From the NCBI RefSeq assembly GCF_900103875.1, contig NZ_LT629705.1, forward strand, positions 3,481,001 through 3,545,000: a stretch of 64,000 nucleotides of DNA. Direction: 5' to 3'. Below the pieces are notes generated by a model. It did not search any database and was not told where the DNA came from. It saw only the letters and a list, made by a program, of their open reading frames with translations. Shown in pieces: positions 54,499-63,490 of the stretch (within the stretch, counting starts at the first letter, position 1; the number at the start of each line of letters is the position of its first letter). The translations under genes were made by a program, and so were the position numbers. Source of the DNA: Pseudomonas arsenicoxydans. Lineage in GTDB: Bacteria > Pseudomonadota > Gammaproteobacteria > Pseudomonadales > Pseudomonadaceae.

Positions 54499-55946
54499 GG
54501 TGGTAGGGATCCAGTCGCGGTGTACGCTGGAAATGACATCATTGGCTCGGTTGGTTGATGTTCGTAGGTCGAGGACAAGACAGCACTGAGTCGATCACCC
54601 AGCAGATTCCAGGCGTGTTTCTTCTCTTCGGCATAGTCGTGATGCAAGTAATGGCGCCTGACCCGAGAGCCAGCCAGCACATGATTTTGGCAGCGGTCGA
54701 TAACGTCCAGGCTGACCCCTAAGGCCTGCATCATGGTCGCGCCCGTGCGGCGCAGGTCATGCGGCGTCCAGTCGCCGTTTTGGCCGTCGGCCAGGACCAG
54801 GGTGTCGTCATGACGCCGTCTGGAGAGAGCCTTACGGTTTTTGAACCGGGCTTGACGATCACCGACCTGTTTACTCACTACCTTTACGTCCACATGCCCA
54901 TCATCCTGCTTGTTAGGAAAGCACCACTGAGTATCGCCCGTGAGGGTCTTGAGTTCCTGAAAGAAATGCAGCGCGAAGGGGGAGAGGAAGACATGGTGGT
55001 CCTGCTTCTTGCCCCGGGTGCCTTTGACGTTTTCACTGGGGAGGAACCAGGTCTGCCGGTCGAGATCGACATTCTTCCATTCGGCTTGGAGCAACTCACC
55101 AATCCGGCACAGCGTGCCCAGGCTGATCCAGAGCGCGAGCTGCGTTTCCTTCTTTAGCGGTCGAATTCCGTCGTATTTTTGGCCCGCAGGGAGGGCGTCG
55201 TAATCGGCGGTCATTTGTTGGAAGAGGTTGTGCAGTTCCAACAGCTCCGCCGGGGAAAGGATGCGGCTTCTTTCGGCTTCGTAGTCGGCAGGGATCAATG
55301 GGGAGATGTCGACCAGTTCCGTCGGATCGCCCTCGACCAATAAGGCTCGCCAAGGTTGGCGCTTTCTGGCCCAGCTGAACATCTGGGTGAGGTCGGCAAA
55401 GAAACTGATGGCTTGGCGGTGAGCGCCGCGGTTGACCACGGCCCGGATCAGCGCCCGAACATCGTGTTCGGACACACTGTTCACTGCTGTCCTGCCCAGT
55501 GCCGGGAATAGGTCCTTGTTAAAGCGTCGTTGCAACTCGGCATTGCCGTCTTTGCGCGCCACGCCATCCAACAGCCACGCCTTGGCCAAATCTTGGACGG
55601 TCAGCGTTTGAACCTTCGTCGTTTTTACCTGTTCAGCCTCTAAGTTAGCCGCGGCGTATGCCTGTGCCTTGGCGGTTTTCTTGTGTTCGTTGGGATTGAT
55701 TTGCTCATCAATGAGTGCTCGGGCCTGGTTACGGGCTTTACGGATGTCCGTCAGGGATTTGCGCGGCCAGGTTCCGCAGGCGTACTCTTTGTTCTGGTCG
55801 CCCCAGCGATAGCGATAGAAAAAGCTGACCGAGACGCCGCCCTTACGCAGGGAAATTCGACCCGCGAGATTGCCATCCTCCCGGAGGATTCGACCGGCAT
55901 CATTGGCGGTCAGCGACTCAAGTTCTTTGATGGTAATTTTGGCCAT
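54459..55946 (-). CDS. P4-type tyrosine integrase, copy 3 (intact)
   Basis: 495 residues from ATG 55946, which has GGGGGAG 8 bases upstream. Arm-binding domain MAKITIKELESLTANDAGRI, catalytic domain with Arg in CRIGELLQAEW, H-x2-R in HDLRRTGATMMQ, His in QNHVLAGSRVRRH, and Tyr in HHDYAEEKK. Complete and in frame. The last 13 residues come from the MITE at 54347. It recombines at the tRNA 3' end at 56117. The other two copies in the window are broken. Confidence 0.95.
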   Translation of the reverse strand: MAKITIKELESLTANDAGRILREDGNLAGRISLRKGGVSVSFFYRYRWGDQNKEYACGTWPRKSLTDIRKARNQARALIDEQINPNEHKKTAKAQAYAAANLEAEQVKTTKVQTLTVQDLAKAWLLDGVARKDGNAELQRRFNKDLFPALGRTAVNSVSEHDVRALIRAVVNRGAHRQAISFFADLTQMFSWARKRQPWRALLVEGDPTELVDISPLIPADYEAERSRILSPAELLELHNLFQQMTADYDALPAGQKYDGIRPLKKETQLALWISLGTLCRIGELLQAEWKNVDLDRQTWFLPSENVKGTRGKKQDHHVFLSPFALHFFQELKTLTGDTQWCFPNKQDDGHVDVKVVSKQVGDRQARFKNRKALSRRRHDDTLVLADGQNGDWTPHDLRRTGATMMQALGVSLDVIDRCQNHVLAGSRVRRHYLHHDYAEEKKHAWNLLGDRLSAVLSSTYEHQPTEPMMSFPAYTATGSLPPVGADAKLNQVPM

Positions 55947-56116
55947 GAAATGGACTCCCCCTACTTTTACCCCCACAAAAACGTCGGCTCTGGATGGACG
56001 TTACTGGACTCTCGTAGAGCAGAACACCGCTGGAGCTCAAGTAAATACTAGCTTAGAAAAATCCAGAGTAAACTTTTGGGATCTTTCAAGAAGTATGAAA
56101 AAGGAGATGGGGTGCT

Positions 56117-56151
56117 AGGGGTCGAGTGTTCGAATCACTCCGTCCCGACCA
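56117..56151 (+). repeat. Attachment site: 3' end of a tRNA (probably tRNA-Pro), copy 2
   Basis: The 35 bases are identical to those at 40477-40511. The flanks are alike for about 170 bases on the left and 40 on the right. This is the right end of the second unit. The intact tRNA gene itself must lie outside the window. Confidence 0.88.
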
Positions 56152-56162
56152 TATAATTCAAA

Positions 56163-56197
56163 AGGGTCGCGAGATTTTATCTCGCGACCCTTTTTTA
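56163..56197 (+). terminator. tRNA-type terminator after att copy 2
   Basis: GGGTCGCGAGA-TTTTA-TCTCGCGACCC followed by TTTTTTATTA. Same stem and loop as at 40521 with one paired base change. Confidence 0.9.
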
Positions 56198-57104
56198 TTA
56201 GTAAGTGTTTTACCCCACAAAAAGACTGGCTCTGGGTTCTATTCGGCATCGGTGTCAATAATCAACGCGAACTGGTGTGAGTTCACGCCGCTTTTGGCCC
56301 TTTTTCGCGCTGCCTTTGGCACCAATCCTGTCTGATATTTCTCTTCCTTTCTCCGCTTTTTCGCATGTCAGATAGCCCTTGCCAAACGCCCTGTTTCCGG
56401 GCGATTAGGGCGTTTTTCCTCACCCGCTCCGCGGCGCTAAACCCTGGAAGCTCAGTTCCGATTCTTCGTTCTTAAAGGTCACCATCCCAAATCAGCGAAA
56501 CCGGCTGTACGTCACGCGGGCCGTGCCTTTGAAGACAAACGGAAGCACCTTTAGGCCGGACTTCCGATTGTGCGCTAGGGAAACGGAACAGAGCGCGGGG
56601 AGGGCGCATCTATTCGAATTGATTGCTGACGGGCTGTGGGCCTTCTGAAGACCCGTTGATTACAAGGCCCAGGGGCCGATTTGGAATCAAACCATCGCGT
56701 CCGAGAGCCTGACGGATACCTCCAAATTCGACGTTTTTGGGCCCAAACCGCAGTGCCAAACAGACCGCAAATTCACCCGACTTCTTGCTGTTTTGGTGAC
56801 AAACCATTTTGCAGGTAGTTGGCACCGATTGAGTGCCGCTGAACCCTCGAAAGATCCGTCGGCCGCGGCTTCTAGCGGTCAGCTCGGAATCTCTTGCAAG
56901 GTCCTGGTCGGTGCCAAATCCGCTGCTAACTCACAACTGGGGTGGCGATGCCTTGACCGCCGTCGTTACGATGGATTTTTCCTGGCGTTTGCTGAGATCA
57001 AAATATTGATCTCAGCAATCAGGTCATCGACCGCCGAGAGCATGAATTCGATCGTTGTTTCATCAACGAATCTTCCATCCCGGCATTTTTTTGACCATTG
57101 GTGT
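56198..57104. other. Region between island end and core genes
   Basis: About 900 bases with no convincing gene. It holds a terminator-like stem AAACGCCC/GGGCGTTT (56384-56415, followed by TT) and a perfect 13-bp stem TTGCTGAGATCAA-N4-TTGATCTCAGCAA at 56989-57018. A minus-strand frame reading FMLSAVDDLIAEINILIS covers the second stem but has no recognisable family. Confidence 0.5.
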
Positions 57105-57812
57105 CTATTTAACTGCATACACCTTGCGCACATACCCTGTGCTTTTCCAGGCGCACGGTACACCCTGCGCGACGAACACGCTGTCACCGGCGTTGACTGT
57201 AACGCTTGATCCGTCAGATCCCTGTAGGGTCACGCTGCCTTCGATCAAGTACATCAGTTCATTGAGCTTGTGCGCTCGGCCGTGTCGCTCGTAAGGCGTC
57301 GAGTCCCAGACCCCGACGCGCAGATTGGTTGCCGCATCCTCGAAGGCATTACGTGAACGGCATTGCGGCGTCGGGCCGATCAATATTTGCGGTTCTGGTG
57401 GGGAGGAAGGGGACAGCATCGCCAGCGGATCCAGCATGGTCAGGCCGGGCGTCGGAGTTACGGTGGTCATACTACAAAACGCCCATTGCGTTCCGATGTT
57501 CGCCTCGATCTGTAGCGCGGTCCCGCGACCGATCACTGCGCTTGCGCCGACACCCAATTGCAGTGTCTGCTCCTCGGTTTTTAGCACGACGTGACCGGCA
57601 TGGATCACGATCACTTCTGTGTGTGGGAAGTCGTCGATATCAAGCACATCATCGATTGCCACAATGCCGGCAGACACGCCGTCGGTCCCGGACCAGGCGA
57701 CCTGACGACAGTCAATCAATGGATCGGCAGCACTCAATGGCAGCGATTTGAAAGGTGTGACAACGCGACTGCCGTCGGCTCGAGCTAACAGTAAAACGGT
57801 AGGTTGGGGCAT
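57105..57812 (-). CDS. Bicupin-type protein
   Basis: 235 residues with two cupin-like halves: residues about 45-110 (HTEVIVIHAGHVVLKTEEQT) and 170-235 (LNELMYLIEGSVTLQGSDGS, then GDSVFVAQGVPCAWKSTGYV). The C-terminal half has the cupin-2 order of strands with few His ligands, so metal binding is uncertain. Such genes occur beside amine/peptide utilisation genes in Pseudomonas. Start has GGAG at 10 bases. Confidence 0.8.
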   Translation of the reverse strand: MPQPTVLLLARADGSRVVTPFKSLPLSAADPLIDCRQVAWSGTDGVSAGIVAIDDVLDIDDFPHTEVIVIHAGHVVLKTEEQTLQLGVGASAVIGRGTALQIEANIGTQWAFCSMTTVTPTPGLTMLDPLAMLSPSSPPEPQILIGPTPQCRSRNAFEDAATNLRVGVWDSTPYERHGRAHKLNELMYLIEGSVTLQGSDGSSVTVNAGDSVFVAQGVPCAWKSTGYVRKVYAVK

Positions 57813-57873
57813 GCGGGTGACGCTCCATGCAAATAAAAGTGTTGGGTGGTAAGTGGTCTGTCACGACAAGCGA

Positions 57874-58731
57874 TCAGGCGATGGCTTGGGTGACCAGGGC
57901 AAACTGGCGCACGCCGTTGCTGGCTTGCGGCGGTGTGCCACGGGCCATTTGCGCCACGGTATCGACCTGTTTTAAGCCGGCGGTTTCCAGCCAGTCGCTC
58001 AAGCCACAATCCGCCGGAATGTCGATACGCACGAAGGTGTCCGGCACTTGGGCCAGTAACACGCTGATCAGATGTTGAGCTTGTTCAAGGTTCTCGCAGA
58101 CCACCGGGCCAATAACGCGACCCCGGCCGTAGGGACGCAACATGGCGAAGGCACGCAGTTGGCCATCGCGCTCAATGCCCACCGAATGCTCGACGACCTC
58201 GAGCAGGTCGGTGATCACGGTACTGCGCTCCAGCCCGGTACCGGCGTTAGCCAGTTCCAGCACGCGCGCCTTATCGGCGTCATGCAGTGGGCGACATTTT
58301 TCACCATCGGCCAATGGGGTAATTGCCGGGACTTGCGCCTGACCTTGGTGCTGCAGAATCCGACCGAACTCGACGAAGCCCTGGCTCACGTAAAGCGGGG
58401 CTCCGGCCAAGGTTGCGTTCAAAACCGGGATGCGTGGCTGGCACGCATCAAGCGCCCGTTCCATCAATTGGCGTCCGATCCCCTTGCCTTGATAGGCGTC
58501 GCTCACGATCACCAACCCGATGGTGGAGAAATCACCCTGGGGGCATGCGAATGCGGTGCCGATCAGGCGCTCGCCATCGAGCGCCACAAAGCCGTCGCTG
58601 ATCCGCAGCAGCATGGCCCAGTCATCCAGCCGATGGGGCCACTTCAATTGCACGGACAACGCGTGGGCTGCCGGGAGATCCTCAACCGTCATAGGGCGAT
58701 AACCATAAGTGGATTGTTGCGAGGCGGACAT
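57874..58731 (-). CDS. GNAT-family N-acetyltransferase
   Basis: 285 residues. N-terminal GNAT fold with the CoA loop LVIVSDAYQGKGIGRQLMER (Q-x2-G-x-G), then GAPLYVSQGFVEFG; the C-terminal half (about 150-280) resembles the degenerate second domain of the YitH-like GNATs. GGAGA precedes the ATG. 61 bases upstream of the cupin, same strand. Confidence 0.88.
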   Translation of the reverse strand: MSASQQSTYGYRPMTVEDLPAAHALSVQLKWPHRLDDWAMLLRISDGFVALDGERLIGTAFACPQGDFSTIGLVIVSDAYQGKGIGRQLMERALDACQPRIPVLNATLAGAPLYVSQGFVEFGRILQHQGQAQVPAITPLADGEKCRPLHDADKARVLELANAGTGLERSTVITDLLEVVEHSVGIERDGQLRAFAMLRPYGRGRVIGPVVCENLEQAQHLISVLLAQVPDTFVRIDIPADCGLSDWLETAGLKQVDTVAQMARGTPPQASNGVRQFALVTQAIA

Positions 58732-58972
58732 GGCGAGTCTCCGTTAAATAGTGTTCACGAGCGGCCGGATTTCCAGCGCGATGGTGCCTGTATCCCATCT
58801 GCATGAAGGGCTGACAAGAGGGCGTTGTACATTCGGCAGATTCCGCGAGGCAGAGGCCGCAAGACCACATTTACTACTTAATCGCATGGCAAGGTCGGCA
58901 GCAAATGCCTGGGCTTTTTTTCTACTATGGAAACAGAGTAAATGACTCGCCGGCCCATATCTGGAGCGCTCC

Positions 58973-59286
58973 ATGGATAGTTTTGATCCTCGTCTAATCG
59001 CTGTGCGTAGCGCTCATTTTATTGGCGGCCAATACCGCGATGCTCAGCCTGTACTGGAGGTGGTGCGGACGGTCAGGTGTATGCCGGATTGCCGAAGCCA
59101 ACCTTGGTGGATGAGGCCGTCAACGATGCCTGGCAGGCGTTCAACTGCAGTGATTGGTCCCTCCGTCCACCTCGGGAGCGGGCGCGGGTAATGCGTCGTT
59201 GGGCCGATCTGATCGAAGCGGATGCCGAGACTCTCGCACCGCTTGAAGCGGGTTCGACCCGACCACATAAAGACGTGTTGGCCTGA
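58973..59286 (+). pseudogene. Aldehyde dehydrogenase, N-terminal fragment with a frameshift
   Basis: MDSFDPRLIAVRSAHFIGGQ in one frame and DEAVNDAWQAFNCSDWSLRP, RERARVMRRWADLIEADAET in another: the N-terminal 100 residues of an ALDH. One frameshift near 59070, and it stops at EAGSTRP, where a working enzyme would continue for 370 residues. Confidence 0.8.
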
Positions 59287-59727
59287 CATTCGAAGCCAAT
59301 TTGCGTTTCAAAAGCGTGCAGATCGACATCCTCCAATAACATCATGATTCCGCAGGTAGCTGGGCAGCCGGAGAGAGCTGGCAGGCTCCAAACCACAGCA
59401 AACGGGCGCTTCCTCAGGGGGGCGCCCGTTTTCGTTCAGACCGGCGCAGTTTCTGCGGTTAATGACGGCACGCGCGGGTCGTACAGGGTTATAGAGGTCC
59501 ATAAAAGCGCACAAATACGGGCTTTGCCCAAGGTAGGAGCGCGCCGCAAAGTCTGCTGGGGGGGGAGGCTAAAACGGTGGTTTGTATCGAGTAGAGGTCG
59601 CTTTTAACGCCATCTGCTGAATTCACGGTGTTGTAATGACGGTGTGCTGCAGCGTTGCATCACAGCTTCTCGAATGAAGCGAATGCTAGTCACGCCATGA
59701 CCTAAACGAACTTCAGGACCGCACTCA
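59287..59727. other. Intergenic region with a terminator
   Basis: 440 bases without a gene apart from the hairpin listed at 59400-59434; it should contain the promoter of the HAD-FAD-ABC genes to the right. Confidence 0.5.
59400..59434 (+). terminator. Rho-independent terminator
   Basis: AAACGGGCGC and GCGCCCGTTTTCG pair around a purine-rich loop; the right arm ends in TTTTCGTT. Good plus-strand terminator downstream of the ALDH remnant. Confidence 0.7.
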
Positions 59728-60396
59728 ATGAGCTTTCTTCGCCCCAAATTCATTACGTTCGACTGCTACGGTACACTGACCAATTTTCACATGGGCACGA
59801 TGACTCGCGAGATTTTCGCTGATCGTGTTCCTGCGGCGCAGATGGACCAATTCGTCAAGGATTTCTCGGCCTATCGCCTGGATCAGGTCATGGGTGACTG
59901 GATGCCTTATGACGAAATCCTCAAGACCGCCCTGGCCCGGACCTGCAAGCGTTGGGGTATCGAATACCGCGACGAAGGCCAGCTGTATTACGACGCCGTA
60001 CCCACCTGGGGCCCGCACCCTGACGTGCCGGCAGGTCTGTCGAAAATCGCCGACAAAATTCCCCTGGTCATTTTCTCCAACGCCAGCAACAGCCAGATAA
60101 TGTCCAACGTCGACAAGCTCGGCGCGCCGTTCCATAAGGTCTTCACCGCCGAACAGGCACAGGCTTACAAGCCACGTCTGGCCGCCTTTGAGTACATGCT
60201 CGACAACCTCAACTGCGGCCCGGAAGACATCTTGCATGTGTCCTCCAGCTTCCGTTATGACCTGATGCCGGCCCATGACATGAAGATCAAAAACAAGGCG
60301 TTTGTCGCCCGTGGTCATGAAGTTCCTGCCAATGCCTTCTACAGCTACCAGCAAATCCCCGACATCGGCGGGCTGGCGGCGTTGGTCGGTCTTTGA
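59728..60396 (+). CDS. HAD hydrolase of the L-2-haloacid dehalogenase type
   Basis: 222 residues. Motif I FITFDCYGTLTNF (nucleophile Asp), motif II VIFSNASNSQI, motif III YKPRLAAFEYML and a final acidic region HVSSSFRYDLMPAH. The type II dehalogenase fold is complete; Ser/Arg patterns permit either haloacid dehalogenase or phosphatase chemistry. It begins a set with the FAD enzyme and ABC transporter. Confidence 0.88.
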   Translation: MSFLRPKFITFDCYGTLTNFHMGTMTREIFADRVPAAQMDQFVKDFSAYRLDQVMGDWMPYDEILKTALARTCKRWGIEYRDEGQLYYDAVPTWGPHPDVPAGLSKIADKIPLVIFSNASNSQIMSNVDKLGAPFHKVFTAEQAQAYKPRLAAFEYMLDNLNCGPEDILHVSSSFRYDLMPAHDMKIKNKAFVARGHEVPANAFYSYQQIPDIGGLAALVGL

Positions 60397-60439
60397 GTTG
60401 TAACGTAATGGCACTTTTCCTGGCATAGGCGGATTAGAC

Positions 60440-61714
60440 ATGGGCAGTGAATCCTACTGGCTCGACACCGCACCGGCGTTCACCGGTGCCCAGCTCGGCG
60501 CGTTGCCCGGGCAGGTCGACGTGGCCATCGTCGGTGGCGGTTTCACCGGCCTGGCGGCGGCTCGGGCGTTGGCCTTGAAAGGCGCCAGTGTCGTAGTGCT
60601 GGAGGCCGGGCGGGTGATCGGTGAAGCCTCTGGACGCAACGGCGGCCAGTGCAACACCGGGGTAGCCCAGGACTACGCCGGTCTTAGTGCCAGCCTCGGT
60701 GTCGACAAGGCTCGGGCCTATTACAAGGCTTACGAAAGTGCGGTGCAGAGCGTGGTGTCGCTGGTAGATCAGGAGCAAATCGCCTGCGATCTGATCCGTA
60801 ACGGCAAGCTGAAACTGGCAGCCAAGCCGATGCACTACGAAGGACTGGCACGAACCTGCGAACTGATTCGCCGGGAAGTCGATGCCGATGTCGAGTTGCT
60901 AAGCGCCGAACAGACCCGCACTGAAGTGAGTTCGGCGCAGTTCCACGGTGGCTTGCTGCAACGCAACGGTGTGCAGATGCACGTCGGGCGCTTCGGTGTC
61001 GGCCTGGCGGAAGCGGCGGCACGACATGGTGCGCTCATTCATCAAGGCACCTCGGTAATGGACTGGAAAGCCCGGGCTGGCGGATATCAGGTCAACACAA
61101 GCAAGGGTTCGCTGCACGCCGGGCAGGTGCTGCTGGCCACCGGTGCCTGTCAGCACGGCGGTTTGGGCTGGTATCGGCGGCGGATCGTGCCGGTGGGCAG
61201 TTTTGTCATTGCCACCGAAGTGCTGCCCCAGTGGTTGATCGACCAACTGCTGCCAGGCAAACGCGCCTATGTCACCAGCCGCATGATCGGCAACTATTTC
61301 CGCTTGACCCCGGACAACCGTCTGCTGTTCGGCGGTCGTGCGCGGTTTGCCATGTCCGACAGCGTCAATGACGCCAAGAGCGGCAAGGTGCTGCAAGCAG
61401 CGATGGTGCAGATGTTCCCGCAGTTGGCCAACGTGAAAATCGATTACTGCTGGGGCGGGCTGGTCGACATGACTTCCGACCGTTTGCCTCGGGCCGGTCA
61501 GCACGGCGGGGTTTATCACTCCATGGGCTACAGCGGTCACGGGGTGCAGATGTCTGTGCACATGGGCCAGGTCATGGCCGAGGTCATGGACGGCAAGGTC
61601 GAGGCCAACCCCTGGCGCGAACTGGACTGGCCGGCGATTCCCGGGCATTTCGGCAAACCGTGGTTCCTGCCGCTGGTGGGCGCTTATTACCGGTTCCAGG
61701 ATTATTTACATTGA
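60440..61714 (+). CDS. FAD-dependent amine oxidoreductase (PuuB/OrdL-like)
   Basis: 424 residues. FAD motif VDVAIVGGGFTGLAAARALA, GEASGRNGGQCNTG (R-N-G-G), and a C-terminal block with GGLVDMTSDRLPR and HSMGYSGHGVQMS. This matches the DAO/gamma-glutamylputrescine oxidase group. Substrate probably an amine or N-methyl amino acid. 43 bases after the HAD gene. Confidence 0.88.
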   Translation: MGSESYWLDTAPAFTGAQLGALPGQVDVAIVGGGFTGLAAARALALKGASVVVLEAGRVIGEASGRNGGQCNTGVAQDYAGLSASLGVDKARAYYKAYESAVQSVVSLVDQEQIACDLIRNGKLKLAAKPMHYEGLARTCELIRREVDADVELLSAEQTRTEVSSAQFHGGLLQRNGVQMHVGRFGVGLAEAAARHGALIHQGTSVMDWKARAGGYQVNTSKGSLHAGQVLLATGACQHGGLGWYRRRIVPVGSFVIATEVLPQWLIDQLLPGKRAYVTSRMIGNYFRLTPDNRLLFGGRARFAMSDSVNDAKSGKVLQAAMVQMFPQLANVKIDYCWGGLVDMTSDRLPRAGQHGGVYHSMGYSGHGVQMSVHMGQVMAEVMDGKVEANPWRELDWPAIPGHFGKPWFLPLVGAYYRFQDYLH

Positions 61715-61807
61715 ATTTGAAGTTGTGGCTTCACCGTCGTTTGCGTTTCAAGACGCTCCGGACAACCGCGAGCATGAGCCTTCTCATTATCGACAGGTAC
61801 AGCTGAT

Positions 61808-63445
61808 ATGACTGACAACAAAATCGACTCGAAACTGATCTCCGGCCAAGAAAGCCTGAGAGTATTCGAAGGCCTCAATCGCGGCATGTCACGCCGCAGT
61901 GCCTTGCAAATGCTGGGGGTCGCCGGGGTGGCTGCCGCAGGCGCCGGTAGCCTGTTCGGCGCCGCCGGCAAACTGTTTGCCGACGAAGCCGCGAGTCCTG
62001 GCAAAGGCAAACCGGGCGGGCGGATTCGAGTCGCCGGCATGACCAGTTCCACCGCCGATACGTTAGACCCGGCCAAAGGTTCCTCATCCACAGACTACGC
62101 GCGCCATTTCATGTTCTACAACGGCCTGACCCGTTTCGACAGCCATATGGTGCCGCAATTGGAGTTGGCCGAGCGCATCGAAACCAGTGACGCCACGCTC
62201 TGGGTGATTACCTTGCGCAAAGAGGTGACCTTCCACAATGGCAAGGCTCTGACAGCCGCTGACGTGGTGTTTTCTCTATTGCGGCACAAGGACCCAATCA
62301 CGGGTTCCAAGGTCATGCCTCTGGCGGAGCAGTTTGCCGAGATCAAGGCCACGGGCACCAACGAAGTGCAGATCCGTCTGAGCGGCCCGAATGCCGAGCT
62401 GCCGTCGATGCTCGCAGTTTCACATTTGTTAATCGTTCCCGAAGGCACCACCGACTTCAACCAGGGAATCGGCACCGGGCCGTTCAAGGCCAAGGAGTTC
62501 AAACCGGGTGTGCGTTCGCTTGCTGTGCGCAACACCGACTATTGGAAACCAGGTCTGCCTTACCTGGACGAAATCGAATTTATCGCCATTGGCGATGAAC
62601 CCTCGCGGATCAATGCGTTGCTGTCGGGCGACGTGCAGATCATCAACGAAGTCAACCCGCGCTCGACGGTGCGTATCAAGGCCAGCGCCAAGCACCGGGT
62701 CGTCGATGCGCCGTCGGGCAACTACACTGACTTGATCATCCGTCAGGATCAGTTGCCCGGCAAAAGCCCTGAATTCACCCAGGCCATGAAGTACCTGATT
62801 GACCGCGAACAGATCAAATCCGCGGTGTTCCGTGGCTTCGCGGTCGTGGGTAACGACCATCCGATTGCCCCGGGTTCGCGCTACTACAATGCCGATCTGC
62901 CGCAGACCGTCTACGACCCGGAAAAAGCCAAATTCCTGCTGAAGAAGGCCGGCATGGAAAACATCAGCATGCCGGTGGCGGCATCGCCGGCCGCCACCGG
63001 TTCGGTGGACATCGCAGTGCTGTTGCAACAGTCGGCGAAACAGGCCGGGCTCAAGCTCGACGTCAACCGTTTGCCGAGTGACGGCTACTGGTCCAACCAC
63101 TGGATGAAGCACCCGTTGAGCTTCGGCAACATCAACCCACGGCCGAACGCCGACGTGATGTTCTCGCAGTTCTTCCAGTCGAAAGCGCCGTGGAACGAAT
63201 CCGGTTGGCAGAACGATCAGTTCGACCAGTTGCTGATGCTCGCTCGCGGTGAAACCGACGACGCCAAGCGCAGCAAGATGTACGCGGACATGCAAACCCT
63301 GGTGCATGACCACTGTGGTATCGGCGTGCCAGTGTTTATCAGCAACATCGACGGTGTCGACCAGCGCGTCAAGGGCTACGGCAGCAACCCGCTGGGCGGC
63401 TTCATGGGCTACATGTTCGCTGAGCAGGTCTGGCTGGACGCTTGA
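61808..63445 (+). CDS. Peptide/opine ABC transporter substrate-binding protein
   Basis: 545 residues. Twin-arginine-like signal MSRRSALQMLGVAGVAAAGA after a leading 28-residue segment, then SBP family 5 features: TLDPAKGSSSTDYARHFMFY, ITLRKEVTFHNGKALTAADV and GTGPFKAKEFKPG. Export by Tat is suggested. The permease gene follows by 45 bases. Confidence 0.93.
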   Translation: MTDNKIDSKLISGQESLRVFEGLNRGMSRRSALQMLGVAGVAAAGAGSLFGAAGKLFADEAASPGKGKPGGRIRVAGMTSSTADTLDPAKGSSSTDYARHFMFYNGLTRFDSHMVPQLELAERIETSDATLWVITLRKEVTFHNGKALTAADVVFSLLRHKDPITGSKVMPLAEQFAEIKATGTNEVQIRLSGPNAELPSMLAVSHLLIVPEGTTDFNQGIGTGPFKAKEFKPGVRSLAVRNTDYWKPGLPYLDEIEFIAIGDEPSRINALLSGDVQIINEVNPRSTVRIKASAKHRVVDAPSGNYTDLIIRQDQLPGKSPEFTQAMKYLIDREQIKSAVFRGFAVVGNDHPIAPGSRYYNADLPQTVYDPEKAKFLLKKAGMENISMPVAASPAATGSVDIAVLLQQSAKQAGLKLDVNRLPSDGYWSNHWMKHPLSFGNINPRPNADVMFSQFFQSKAPWNESGWQNDQFDQLLMLARGETDDAKRSKMYADMQTLVHDHCGIGVPVFISNIDGVDQRVKGYGSNPLGGFMGYMFAEQVWLDA

Positions 63446-63490
63446 TGGATGCTCGGTTGGTACGTCAAGGACAGTGCAGGAGGGTAGGCG

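Noticed and set aside
56610..56825. A 71-codon minus frame right of the island
   Set aside because: Protein-like in places but no family, ribosome site or context; left in the region note.
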